Assembly: GCA_030849965.1 (NCBI GenBank)
Contig: JAVDKL010000002.1
Span: 186,001-250,000 of the forward strand
Reading direction: 5' to 3'
Length of the DNA stretch: 64,000 nucleotides
Source: Schauerella fraxinea
Lineage (GTDB): Bacteria > Pseudomonadota > Gammaproteobacteria > Burkholderiales > Burkholderiaceae_B
Part shown: in pieces, positions 49,787-59,167 of the stretch
Layout: each line of letters opens with the position of its first letter
Position numbering within the stretch: position 1 is the first letter of the stretch
Made by a program: the position numbers and the translations under genes
Notes under the pieces: model-generated
Told to the model about the DNA's origin: nothing
Database searches by the model: none
Seen by the model: only the letters and a program-made list of their open reading frames with translations

Positions 49787-50560
49787 TTACACCCAGCCGC
49801 GCCGGGCGCTGATCGCGGCCAGCATCGCCAGACCCGCGGTCTCGGTGCGCAGCACCCGATCGCCGAAGCGCACCGGCGTCACGCCGGCCCGCACCACCAA
49901 CGCCGCTTCCCCCGCCGACCAGCCGCCTTCGGGGCCCACCAACAGGGCCAGGGGACGCGGCGCGGGCGCATCGGTCGGATCCGACGCCTTCCGCGCATGG
50001 ATTCCCTCGGGGGAGGCAAGCGTCATGAGCGACGTTTCGGCCTCGGGGTGGCACAACACCCGCTCACCCTCAAAGGGCGCCGCCAGCCAGTCGCGCAACG
50101 ACGTTACGGGTGCCACATCGGGCACGCGATTGCGGCCGCACTGCTCGCAGGCCGAAATCGCCACCCGCTGCCAGTGCACTTGCCGCTTTTCGAGCCGCGC
50201 GCCGCTCAATTGCACGATGCTGCGCTGGGCGGCCACGGGCACGATGCGGCGTACGCCCAATTCGACCGCTTTCTCGATGATCCAGTCCATCTTGTCGCCG
50301 CCGGGCAGGCCCTGCACCAGCACGATATCGCCCGGAAGTTCGGCTTCGCGCGGCAGGTGGTCGCCCACGTCGGCCAGCGCGCGGCTACCGTCAAAGACGA
50401 GCTTGGCGGCATATTCACCGCCCCGGCCGTCGAACAGCACGATGGTGTCGCCGGCCCGCAATCGCAGCGCGCGCGAGGCGTGATGCGCCACGTCGTCGGG
50501 CAACGTATAGCGGGAATGGGCCGTAATCGGCGTCGAACAATAGAAGCGGGGGTGGGCCAT
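49787..50560 (-). CDS. rsmE: 16S rRNA (uracil(1498)-N3)-methyltransferase
   Basis: RsmE methylates U1498 of 16S rRNA. It is 257 residues from the ATG at 50560 with AGGAG upstream; a longer frame reaching 50941 overlaps tkt and is rejected. An N-terminal PUA-like domain (MAHPRFYC start) is followed by a SPOUT fold with the knot motif LLVGPEGGWS and the RVLRTETAGLAML segment. A nonconserved insertion lies near residues 185-200. Confidence 0.95.
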   Translation of the reverse strand: MAHPRFYCSTPITAHSRYTLPDDVAHHASRALRLRAGDTIVLFDGRGGEYAAKLVFDGSRALADVGDHLPREAELPGDIVLVQGLPGGDKMDWIIEKAVELGVRRIVPVAAQRSIVQLSGARLEKRQVHWQRVAISACEQCGRNRVPDVAPVTSLRDWLAAPFEGERVLCHPEAETSLMTLASPEGIHARKASDPTDAPAPRPLALLVGPEGGWSAGEAALVVRAGVTPVRFGDRVLRTETAGLAMLAAISARRGWV

Positions 50561-50738
50561 CGAACGCAATCTCCTGGACGCGAATGGTAGGGCATAACTC
50601 CGTCCTATTTCATCTCTCGTGCGTAAGGAGGGTGGGGTTTGCCCCAGGCGCGTCGCTCGCGGGTGGTAAAATCGTGAGCTTTTCACACTGTCCACCGGCT
50701 GCGCGGATGCGTTTGAAGGCCGGCTAACGAGTCCATAG

Positions 50739-52784
50739 ATGAGCCAACCTCCCGTCACCACTCCCGACCTCGCCAACGCCATTCGCGCTTTGGCCATGGA
50801 TGCCGTGCAGCAGGCCAACTCCGGCCACCCTGGCGCGCCCATGGGCATGGCCGAGATTGCCCAAGCACTGTGGCGGGGGCATTTGCGCCACAATCCCGCC
50901 AATCCGGCCTGGCCCAATCGCGACCGTTTCGTGCTGTCCAACGGCCACGGTTCGATGCTGATCTACGCGCTGTTGCACCTCACCGGCTACGACCTGCCGA
51001 TCTCGGAACTCAAGAACTTCCGTCAGATGCACAGCCGCACGCCGGGTCACCCGGAAGTCGGCATCACCCCGGGCGTCGAAACCACCACGGGTCCGCTCGG
51101 TCAGGGCCTGGGCAACGCTGTGGGCATGGCATTGGCCGAGGCCTTGCTGGCCGGCGAATTCAATCGCCCCGGTCACACCATCGTCGACCACCACACGTAT
51201 GCGTTCGCGGGCGACGGTTGCCTGATGGAAGGCATTTCGCACGAAGTGTGTTCGCTGGCCGGCGTGCTAAAGCTGTCCAAGCTCGTCGTGCTGTATGACG
51301 ACAACGGCATTTCCATCGACGGCAAGGTCGAGCACTGGTTCGGCGACGATACCGCCAAGCGTTTCGAAGGTTACGGCTGGAACGTCGTGCGCGGTGTGGA
51401 CGGCCACGATGCGGCTGCGGTCGACGCCGCCATCACGCTGGCGCGCAGCAATACCGCCGATAACAGCGGTCCCACGCTGATCCTCTGCCGCACCGTGATT
51501 GGCAAGGGTGCGCCCAATATGGCCGGTACCGATAAGGTGCACGGTTCGGCACTGGGCGCCGCCGAAGTGGCCGCCACGCGCGAAGCGCTGGCCTGGTCGC
51601 ATGCGCCGTTCGAGATTCCCCAGCACGTGTACGACGGCTGGAATGCCCGCGACGCCGGCGCTGCCGCTGAAACGTCGTGGCAGGAAGGCTTCGATGCCTA
51701 TTCGAAGGCCCATCCCGAACTCGCCGCCGAGTACACCCGCCGCATGAAGGGCGACCTGCCGGCCGATTTCGCCGATCGTCTGAAAGGCTTCCTCGACGCC
51801 ACCGTCGGCAAGGCCGAAACCGTGGCCACCCGCAAGGCCTCGCAATTCGCCATCACCGCGCTGGCAGAGGTGTTGCCCGAACTGCTGGGCGGCTCGGCCG
51901 ACCTCACCGGTTCCAACTACACCGACTGGAAGGGCGTCGTGCCCGTGCGTGTCGGCCGCGAAGCACTGCAGTTCGGTCGCCACATCAACTACGGCGTGCG
52001 CGAATTCGGCATGGCCGCCGTCATGAACGGCATCGCGCTGCACGGCGGCTATCTGCCGTTCGGCGGCACGTTCCTCACGTTCTCCGACTACTCGCGCAAC
52101 GCCATCCGCATGGCTGCGCTGATGAAGTCGCGCGTGATCCACGTCTTCACGCACGATTCCATCGGCCTGGGCGAAGACGGCCCCACCCACCAATCGATCG
52201 AGCACGCCTCCAGCCTGCGTCTGATTCCCAACCTGTCCGTCTGGCGTCCCTGCGACACCACCGAAACGGCCGTGGCATGGGGATCGGCGGTGCAACGGCC
52301 CGCCAGCCTCGGTATGACGGTCGCCGATGGCGGTCCGACCGCGCTGCTGCTGTCGCGCCAGAACCTGCCGTTCGTCGAGCGTGATGCTGCCACCGTGCAA
52401 GCGATTGCCCGCGGCGGCTATGTGCTGCGCGACGCGGCCGATGCCCGTGCCATCATCATCGCCACGGGTTCGGAAGTGGCGTTGGCGCTGGACGCGCAAA
52501 AACAACTGGCTGCCGCTGGCGTGCCGGTGCGCGTGGTGTCGATGCCCAGCACCGATGTCTTCGATCGTCAGGATGCCGCCTACCGCGCCGAAGTGCTGCC
52601 GCGCGGTCTGCCGCGTGTGGCCGTGGAAGCGGGTATCACCGCGTTCTGGCACAAGTATGTCGGCCTCGAAGGCAAGGTCATCGGTATCGATCGCTACGGC
52701 GAATCGGCTCCGGCCAACGAGTTGTTCCCGTTCTTCGGTTTGACTGCCGACAAGGTAGCGGCCGCGGTGCAAGAGATCCTCTGA
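50739..52784 (+). CDS. tkt: Transketolase
   Basis: A 681-residue thiamine-diphosphate enzyme of the pentose phosphate pathway or Calvin cycle. The TPP motif [12 protein letters not shown] to DDNGIS, the conserved His sites (SGHPG, GPLGQG) and [15 protein letters not shown] are intact. A 9-bp palindrome follows the stop (52791-52809). Next is gap, 71 bases downstream with its own ribosome site. Confidence 0.97.
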   Translation: MSQPPVTTPDLANAIRALAMDAVQQANSGHPGAPMGMAEIAQALWRGHLRHNPANPAWPNRDRFVLSNGHGSMLIYALLHLTGYDLPISELKNFRQMHSRTPGHPEVGITPGVETTTGPLGQGLGNAVGMALAEALLAGEFNRPGHTIVDHHTYAFAGDGCLMEGISHEVCSLAGVLKLSKLVVLYDDNGISIDGKVEHWFGDDTAKRFEGYGWNVVRGVDGHDAAAVDAAITLARSNTADNSGPTLILCRTVIGKGAPNMAGTDKVHGSALGAAEVAATREALAWSHAPFEIPQHVYDGWNARDAGAAAETSWQEGFDAYSKAHPELAAEYTRRMKGDLPADFADRLKGFLDATVGKAETVATRKASQFAITALAEVLPELLGGSADLTGSNYTDWKGVVPVRVGREALQFGRHINYGVREFGMAAVMNGIALHGGYLPFGGTFLTFSDYSRNAIRMAALMKSRVIHVFTHDSIGLGEDGPTHQSIEHASSLRLIPNLSVWRPCDTTETAVAWGSAVQRPASLGMTVADGGPTALLLSRQNLPFVERDAATVQAIARGGYVLRDAADARAIIIATGSEVALALDAQKQLAAAGVPVRVVSMPSTDVFDRQDAAYRAEVLPRGLPRVAVEAGITAFWHKYVGLEGKVIGIDRYGESAPANELFPFFGLTADKVAAAVQEIL

Positions 52785-52790
52785 TCGGCG

Positions 52791-52809
52791 CGGCGCGATG
52801 ATCGCGCCG
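52791..52809. other. Palindrome between tkt and gap
   Basis: CGGCGCGAT and ATCGCGCCG flank a single G, a perfect 9-bp inverted repeat just past the tkt stop. With no T run it is not a classical terminator; it could be a dimeric-protein site or a small RNA hairpin. Confidence 0.5.
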
Positions 52810-52855
52810 TCCGTGCAGATTTCCGCTTTTATTTTTAAAACAAAGGAGCAGGTTC

Positions 52856-53866
52856 ATGAGTATTCGCGTCGCCATCAACGGCTATGGCCGCATCGGCCGC
52901 AACATCTTGCGCGCCCACTACGAATCGGGAAAGAAGCACGACATCGAGATCGTCGCAATCAATGATCTGGGTGATCCCGCCACGAACGCGCACCTCACGC
53001 GCTACGACACGGCCCACGGCAAGTTCCCCGGCACGGTCGAAGTCGACGGCGACTACATGGTCGTCAACGGCGACAAGATCCGCGTGTTGGCCAACCGCAA
53101 CCCGGCTGAATTGCCGTGGGGCGACCTGAAGGTCGACGTCGTGCTGGAATGCACGGGCTTTTTCACCACCAAGGAAAAAGCCAATGCCCACCTGAAAGGC
53201 GGCGCAAAGAAGGTGATCATTTCGGCACCGGGTGGCAAGGATGTGGACGCCACGATCGTGTACGGCGTGAACCACAACGTGCTGAAGAAAGAGCACACCG
53301 TGATTTCGAATGCCTCGTGCACGACCAACTGCCTCGCGCCGCTGGTCAAGCCGCTGCACGACAAGATCGGTCTGGTCAATGGCTTGATGACCACCATCCA
53401 CGCCTACACCAACGATCAGGTGCTGACCGACGTTTATCACGAAGATCTGCGCCGCGCCCGTTCGGCCACGCACAGCATGATTCCCACCAAAACCGGTGCG
53501 GCTTCGGCAGTGGGCCTGGTGTTGCCCGAACTGAACGGCAAGCTCGACGGTTACGCGATCCGCGTCCCCACGATCAACGTGTCGATCGTCGACCTGTCGT
53601 TCGTGGCCGCTCGCGAAACCACGGTCGAAGAAGTCAACAGCATCCTGAAGGCTGCGGCCGACGGCGAGTTGAAGGGCATTCTCGACTACAACAACGAGCC
53701 GCTCGTATCGGTCGACTACAACCACAATCCGGCCTCGAGCACGGTCGACGCCGGCCTGACCAAGGTGTCGGGCTCGCTGGTGAAGGTGTCGTCCTGGTAT
53801 GACAACGAATGGGGTTTCTCCAACCGCATGCTGGACACCACTGTTGCCCTGATGTCGGCAAAGTAA
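52856..53866 (+). CDS. gap: Glyceraldehyde-3-phosphate dehydrogenase
   Basis: A 336-residue NAD-dependent GAPDH: N-terminal NGYGRIGRN dinucleotide loop, catalytic Cys155 (SNASCTTNC) and His182 (TTIHAYTND). AAGGAG precedes the ATG. It links tkt and pgk in a central-carbon gene group typical of Burkholderiales. Confidence 0.97.
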   Translation: MSIRVAINGYGRIGRNILRAHYESGKKHDIEIVAINDLGDPATNAHLTRYDTAHGKFPGTVEVDGDYMVVNGDKIRVLANRNPAELPWGDLKVDVVLECTGFFTTKEKANAHLKGGAKKVIISAPGGKDVDATIVYGVNHNVLKKEHTVISNASCTTNCLAPLVKPLHDKIGLVNGLMTTIHAYTNDQVLTDVYHEDLRRARSATHSMIPTKTGAASAVGLVLPELNGKLDGYAIRVPTINVSIVDLSFVAARETTVEEVNSILKAAADGELKGILDYNNEPLVSVDYNHNPASSTVDAGLTKVSGSLVKVSSWYDNEWGFSNRMLDTTVALMSAK

Positions 53867-53874
53867 TGTTCGTG

Positions 53875-53957
53875 CGGGGGGAGTGTCCTTCGGGCGCTTC
53901 CCCCGCGTGCGTTCCCCCTTTGGGGCCGGTCGCGGTCATGCCAGGCCGGCCCCTTTT
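53875..53957 (+). other. Two strong hairpins in the gap-pgk interval
   Basis: A 15-bp stem (53875-53889 with 53893-53907, loop TTC) is followed by an 8-bp GC stem (GGGGCCGG 53923-53930 with CCGGCCCC 53946-53953) ending in TTTT. The second looks like a weak terminator; together they probably set pgk levels relative to gap or stabilise a processed message. Confidence 0.65.
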
Positions 53958-53980
53958 GCTTTTGAAAAGGTTGTCCGACC

Positions 53981-55177
53981 ATGTCCAAGGTTATTACCCT
54001 TTCCGAGTTGGCCAAGTCCGGCCAACTGCAAGGCAAGCGCGTGTTCATCCGCGCCGACCTCAATGTGCCGTTCGACGAGGCCGGCCGCATCACCGAAGAC
54101 ACGCGCATTCGCGCCTCGGTGCCCGGCATCCGCCTGGCGCTCGACGGCGGTGCCGCCGTGATGGTCACCTCGCATCTGGGCCGTCCGGTAGAAGGCGAAC
54201 TGGCTGAAGCCGATTCGCTCAAGCCCGTGGGCCAACGCCTGTCGGAGTTGCTGGGCGCGCAAGTGCGCCTGATCGCCGATTGGGTCGACGGCGTCAGCGT
54301 GCAGCCCGGTGAAGTGGTGCTGCTCGAAAATTGCCGCGTCAACAAAGGCGAGAAGAAAAACGACGAAGCGTTGTCGCGCAAAATGGCCGCCTTGTGCGAT
54401 GTTTACGTCAACGACGCCTTCGGCACGGCGCATCGCGCCGAAGCCACCACGCATGGCATCGCGCGCTTTGCGCCCATCGCCTGCGCCGGCCCCTTGCTCG
54501 CCGCCGAACTCGATGCACTGACGAAGGCCCTGCACGAACCCAAACGGCCGCTGGTGGCGATCGTGGGCGGTTCCAAGGTGTCGACCAAGCTCTCGATCCT
54601 GCAAACGCTCTCGCAGCGTGTGGATCAGTTGGTGGTGGGTGGCGGGATCGCCAATACGTTCATGCTGGCAAGCGATCTGCCGATCGGCAAATCCTTGGCC
54701 GAAGCCGATCAGGTGGGTGAAGCCCGCGCCGTCATCGAACAAATGAGTGCGCGTGGCGCGGCCGTACCCATCCCCGTGGATGTGGTGTGCGCCAAAACCT
54801 TCGGCGCCAATGCCGAAGCGACGACCAAAGCGTCGGCGGACGTGGAAGCGGACGATCTCATTCTGGATCTGGGTCCGCAAAGCGCGCAGCAGATCGCCGA
54901 TATCCTCAAGCAAGCCGGCACCATTGTGTGGAACGGTCCGGTTGGGGTGTTTGAGTTCGACGCCTTTTCGCACGGCACCGAAGTGATCGCCCGCGCGATC
55001 GCCGAGTCGGATGCGTTCTCGATCGCCGGTGGCGGCGATACGCTGGCGGCCATCGCCAAGTTCGGCATCACCGACCAGGTGAGCTACATCTCCACCGGTG
55101 GCGGCGCGTTCCTCGAGTTCCTAGAAGGTAAAACGTTGCCGGCCGTGGAAGTGCTGGAACAGCGCGCCGCAAAGTGA
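53981..55177 (+). CDS. pgk: Phosphoglycerate kinase
   Basis: A 398-residue two-domain glycolytic kinase. The N-terminal RADLNVPFD and [10 protein letters not shown], the nucleotide-loop GGSKVSTKL, and the C-terminal GGGDTLAA are present. It lies 114 bases after gap, with hairpins between. A bidirectional terminator follows. Confidence 0.97.
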   Translation: MSKVITLSELAKSGQLQGKRVFIRADLNVPFDEAGRITEDTRIRASVPGIRLALDGGAAVMVTSHLGRPVEGELAEADSLKPVGQRLSELLGAQVRLIADWVDGVSVQPGEVVLLENCRVNKGEKKNDEALSRKMAALCDVYVNDAFGTAHRAEATTHGIARFAPIACAGPLLAAELDALTKALHEPKRPLVAIVGGSKVSTKLSILQTLSQRVDQLVVGGGIANTFMLASDLPIGKSLAEADQVGEARAVIEQMSARGAAVPIPVDVVCAKTFGANAEATTKASADVEADDLILDLGPQSAQQIADILKQAGTIVWNGPVGVFEFDAFSHGTEVIARAIAESDAFSIAGGGDTLAAIAKFGITDQVSYISTGGGAFLEFLEGKTLPAVEVLEQRAAK

Positions 55178-55487
55178 TCGTGCTGTAGCGGCGAACGGCG
55201 AGCCGGCGTGCTGGCAGGTGTGCCTTGGCACGTCAACGCTCACCGATCGTACGATGCCAGTAAAAACGCCGCGCCCTTTACCGGGGCGCGGCGTTTTCTA
55301 TGGGGGCTTGGAGCACAGGCTCCGAGCTTCGGCTGAAGACTCGGGTTCGGGCTTGGGTTCGGCTCGGACTCGGGCCCGACTCAGACTCAGACCCGACTCA
55401 GACCCGGACCCGGAGCTGAAGCCAAACTCGATTCGGGCCCGAAGTTCAGGCTCGGCATTCGTCGCTCGACCGCGCTTTAATCGCGCC
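55178..55487. other. Non-coding stretch between convergent pgk and the DUF3141 gene
   Basis: Holds the terminator at 55262-55297 and, from about 55338 to 55415, a degenerate low-complexity run of hexamer-like units (GGTTCG, GACTCG, GACTCA, GACCCG). Frames across it are open but have no ribosome site and no recognisable product. Confidence 0.6.
55262..55297. terminator. Bidirectional rho-independent terminator after pgk
   Basis: AAAAACGCCGCGCCC and GGGCGCGGCGTTTT form an 11-bp perfect GC stem with a seven-base loop, with A and T runs on either side. It can end pgk on the plus strand and the DUF3141 gene on the minus strand. Confidence 0.9.
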
Positions 55488-58322
55488 TTACTTCGCAGCT
55501 GCCTTCTTCGCTGCTTTCTTCGCGGGCGCGGTTTTAGCGTTGCTCTTCTGGCCAGTCTTTTTCACCGTCGCCGTTTTCACGGTGGTCGATGCGAGCTTTT
55601 TCGGCACCTGTTTTGTCGCCTGTTTTGCCGGCGCTTTGGTGGCCTTCTTGACGACCTTCGTGACGGCCTTGTTGGCAGCCACGCCGCTCGCCGACGTTGT
55701 CGCAGTCTTCACGGATTTTTTCACAGCCCGTTTTCCAGGCGTTTTCACGGCTGTCTTTGCGGCCCCAGTGCTAGCCGATTTACCCGCCGACTTGCCAGCC
55801 GCTTTGGCGGCCATCTTCGTCGGCGTCAGGCCGTGTTCTTCGGCCACAGCAGCTTTCACCTCTGCCACGGCCGATGCGTCCGTGGCGGAGGCCGTGACCG
55901 TGCGGCCCGTAGTGCGGCCCGCAGCGCCGCCCGCTGTCTCCGGCGCCGTTACCGATTCGGCAGGTTCTAGCACCAACTGCGCCGGCGGACGCGAGGCGCC
56001 CGGCGTTGATGTTTGTTTATCGTCCAGCGCCGCGGCACGACTGCCGCGCGTCGAGGTGGCCTTGCCATTGGCCTGTTTCGATCGACTGCCACGGGCTGCG
56101 GCGCCATTGGCGGAACCGCGTGACGTTTTCGACGATGCCGATGCCGCTTTTTCAGCTGCACGCTCGAAGAGTTGCGTCATCTCCGCCAATCCTTCGGTGG
56201 CGGCTTGGCCCAGCGGCTCGGCGGCGCTCAGCACTTGCTTCATGTCGCCCAATGCGGCGCGGATCTCGGCAGGCGTGGCATCGGCCAGCAAATCGGGGAT
56301 GGCGCCGATCGCAGCCGGCCCATCGAGCATCATCACCAAGGCCTGGTCGCGGATCACATCCTTGAATTCCTGCAGCGAGAGCATGTGGTCTTTTTCCAGG
56401 CGCAGCTTGCGAATCACGGCAAAGCTGCGCTCGTCGATACCGCCTTCGGCACGGCACACGTACAGGAGCATACGCAACGCCGCTTCGCGCACGCCGCCCA
56501 CGGTCATCAGCGCGCGCAGTTCCGCGGTGCGCTCGGCCATGAAGCGATGATGTTCGGGTGACACGCCCGGATGGCCGCGCAAGGGGCCGTTCTGGGCGCC
56601 CAGGCCGGCGATGTCCTGCACGGCTGGTGAGCCGTATACCGACATGAACGTATTTTCGTGCCAGTCGTCGCGCACCTGTTGCCAGATGTCCAACGCGCCG
56701 ATCAGCGTATTGGAAAACGCATCGCGCGTTTGCACGAAGATGTTGTCCGGCTCGACGGCTTCGCGCTGTTCGCGGATCTGGTCGGCCACACCGGCAAACG
56801 CCTTCATCCAGGGGTTGCGGTCAGAAAACATCTCGTACGACACGCGCAACGGGTGCAGGCGTTGCATGGTGTCGGCGATCTGCGGCGTGATCGTGGCCTT
56901 CAGCCATGGCTGCATGAAGCTGCGGTACAGGCCCAGATTGATATCCGACACGCGTTTGACGGCGGCAAAGCGGCGCTCGTCTTCGGGTTCATGCGCGACG
57001 ATGGCCCGCACGTCGTTCAATTGCCGGCGTTCGAAGGCGAGCACGTAATCGCCCTGTGCCAGATCCGCATTCAACGTTTCGGGCGTTTTGTCTTCGATTG
57101 CCGCCTCGTACAGCCCTGGCGGCAATACGTCGATCATGTCGATATTGCTGGTGAATTCTTGATGCTCTTTGCGCGCCACGGCGCCGGATACGAAGATGCC
57201 CAGGTGACCGATGCTTTCGTGCACGGCATAGACGATCGTCTGGCCGTGTGCGCGAATTTGCGCATCGTCTTCGTACAGATCTGGAATCCAGCCCAGTGCC
57301 TGAGGCGGAGGCGTGATGTTGTCGCCCTTGCTGCAGAATACGATGATGGGCGAGCGGATATTGCGCAGGTCGATGCGGATACCGTCGGAAGTCACCAGGC
57401 CGCCGGTAGAAAGGCGATTGCCGATGAAGAGGTTATCGACGATGTATTGGATTTCCGTGCCGTTCAGGAATACATGGCCGCCCCACCATTTCTCGAAGCT
57501 CAGGTACCGTTTGGCTTCGGTATCCACATTCGCGTACAGGTTGTATTGCTTGGCCCAGAGGGTATTGGCGGGATTGAGGTTTTCGAAGTTCTGCACCAGC
57601 CAGGCGCCGTCGAATGTGCCGGCACCCAGGTCGCTGGCAAACGCGGTGAGCCAACTGCCACCGAGCAAGCCGCCCGCATAGCGCATCGGATTCATGCCGC
57701 GCCAGCCGGCCCAATATGAGAGCGGGGCGCCCGCGATGATGATGGGGCCGAACAACTCAGGCCGCATGGCCGCCGTCATCATGATTTGCCAGCCGGCCTG
57801 GCAATTACCGATCACGACCGGCTTGCCCTCGGCTTGCGGATGCAGGCCGATGATTTCTTCCAGAAAGCGTGCTTCCGCCAGCATCACGTCTTCGACGGTT
57901 TGTGTGGGCGTGGGCGACGGCAGGAAGGTGGCGAAGTAGCAGGGGTGCCCGGCACGCACGGCCACGCCGATTTCGCTTTCGGGCTTGAAGCCACCGATGC
58001 CCGGGCCGTGTCCGGCACGCGGGTCGACGACCAGAAACGGACGCTTGAGCGGATCGACCTTGACACCGTCGGTCGGCGGAATGCGCAACAGGCCGTAGTT
58101 AACCGGGCGTTCGAGCGTGCGGCCGTCGAGCACCAGCTCGTAGGCCATGCTAAGCACATTGGGCGCCTGTTGGGCCATGTGCTCGTGATATTGATTGCCG
58201 CGCTGGCGCATCACGTCGGCGTACAGGATGCTGCGTTCGACGGCGTCGCGCATGAAGGCGTAGGCGTCTGTCCAGGCAGCGGGCAGGCTGTTGGTCAGCA
58301 CGTCGGTCGGGCTGGGCGTCAT
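55488..58322 (-). CDS. DUF3141 PhaC-like hydrolase with a histone-H1-like C-terminal tail
   Basis: A 944-residue protein; GGAGGAG lies just upstream of the ATG at 58322. Residues about 70-400 are an alpha/beta hydrolase domain resembling poly-hydroxyalkanoate synthase, with a Cys nucleophile elbow GNCQAG (Cys174), Asp334 (KGDNITPP) and His373 (IGHLG) in the positions of the PhaC triad. A helical region follows, then about 600-705 a TerB-like helical domain (REAALRMLLYVCRAEGGID). From about 724 a low-complexity tail begins, and the last 110 residues are Lys/Ala-rich AAK, KKA and KAT motifs as in histone-H1-like proteins and the DNA-binding PHA-granule protein PhaM. DUF3141 proteins have no established function. 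Confidence 0.85.
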   Translation of the reverse strand: MTPSPTDVLTNSLPAAWTDAYAFMRDAVERSILYADVMRQRGNQYHEHMAQQAPNVLSMAYELVLDGRTLERPVNYGLLRIPPTDGVKVDPLKRPFLVVDPRAGHGPGIGGFKPESEIGVAVRAGHPCYFATFLPSPTPTQTVEDVMLAEARFLEEIIGLHPQAEGKPVVIGNCQAGWQIMMTAAMRPELFGPIIIAGAPLSYWAGWRGMNPMRYAGGLLGGSWLTAFASDLGAGTFDGAWLVQNFENLNPANTLWAKQYNLYANVDTEAKRYLSFEKWWGGHVFLNGTEIQYIVDNLFIGNRLSTGGLVTSDGIRIDLRNIRSPIIVFCSKGDNITPPPQALGWIPDLYEDDAQIRAHGQTIVYAVHESIGHLGIFVSGAVARKEHQEFTSNIDMIDVLPPGLYEAAIEDKTPETLNADLAQGDYVLAFERRQLNDVRAIVAHEPEDERRFAAVKRVSDINLGLYRSFMQPWLKATITPQIADTMQRLHPLRVSYEMFSDRNPWMKAFAGVADQIREQREAVEPDNIFVQTRDAFSNTLIGALDIWQQVRDDWHENTFMSVYGSPAVQDIAGLGAQNGPLRGHPGVSPEHHRFMAERTAELRALMTVGGVREAALRMLLYVCRAEGGIDERSFAVIRKLRLEKDHMLSLQEFKDVIRDQALVMMLDGPAAIGAIPDLLADATPAEIRAALGDMKQVLSAAEPLGQAATEGLAEMTQLFERAAEKAASASSKTSRGSANGAAARGSRSKQANGKATSTRGSRAAALDDKQTSTPGASRPPAQLVLEPAESVTAPETAGGAAGRTTGRTVTASATDASAVAEVKAAVAEEHGLTPTKMAAKAAGKSAGKSASTGAAKTAVKTPGKRAVKKSVKTATTSASGVAANKAVTKVVKKATKAPAKQATKQVPKKLASTTVKTATVKKTGQKSNAKTAPAKKAAKKAAAK

Positions 58323-58461
58323 TGTCGTTCTCCTCCGTGACACGCTCGCTCGAATCGGCGCGTCGGTCTGTCGACCATTACACCGCAAAGCTTGCTGCGC
58401 TGCAACATGCGCGCGCCATGACGAATGCAACGTAAGGACTGGGACAGATGCCCGGCATCGG

Positions 58462-58956
58462 TTACGCCGTCAGATACTTTTGCCAAAACTGCGCGTGGCC
58501 CATGGCGCTATCGAGCACGTAGGGCGCAAAGCCGGCGTTTTCGTAAAGTTTGCGGGCAGGGCCGTTGCCTTCCAACACTTCCAGCGTGACCTTGCAGCAT
58601 CCGAGTTCGCGGGCCAGCGTTTCAACGCCTGCCATCAGTTGGGCGCCCACGCCTTGCTTACGAAACGCGCCGTCCACCATAAAATCGTGCACGTTGAGAA
58701 TCGGTGCGCAAGCAAACGACGAAAACGCTTCGATGCAGATCGCCAGGCCGGCCGGCACATCGTCCATTCGGGCGATGAGTGCGTGCGCATGGGGACGCTT
58801 CGCGAGCTCGGCAGCGAGGTGGGTGCGGGTGTGCTCGGAGAGGGGCGTTCCGCCACCCATGGGGTCGCGCGCATAGGCGTCGAGCAGGGCGACCACCTCG
58901 GCGGCGTCGCGGGATGAGCGAAAATCGGCGGTGTGGATGTGAAGCACGGATTGCAT
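58462..58956 (-). CDS. GNAT-family N-acetyltransferase
   Basis: A 164-residue acetyltransferase with the acetyl-CoA loop RKQGVGAQL and a C-terminal KLYENAGF motif. The substrate is unknown. GAGGAG directly abuts the ATG at 58956, so the true start may be the GTG three codons later at the usual spacing. It stands alone, 130 bases upstream of the DUF3141 gene on the same strand. Confidence 0.88.
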   Translation of the reverse strand: MQSVLHIHTADFRSSRDAAEVVALLDAYARDPMGGGTPLSEHTRTHLAAELAKRPHAHALIARMDDVPAGLAICIEAFSSFACAPILNVHDFMVDGAFRKQGVGAQLMAGVETLARELGCCKVTLEVLEGNGPARKLYENAGFAPYVLDSAMGHAQFWQKYLTA

Positions 58957-59167
58957 CTCCTCGGTGTTACGGTTACCGTTCGACCCGAATTATGCGCGAC
59001 CTATGGCGTACCTATGATGTATTGCGTTTCGTGAGCGTCGCTTCTATCGTGTTTGTGCGACGCGCGGGCGTTATCGTCGCGCGAGCGGGCCGGCTCAAAG
59101 GCGCAGCCCGAACGTCGTGCGAATGAAATGTACTGTTTGATCCTTTGATGCGCTTTGGCGCGCAGGT

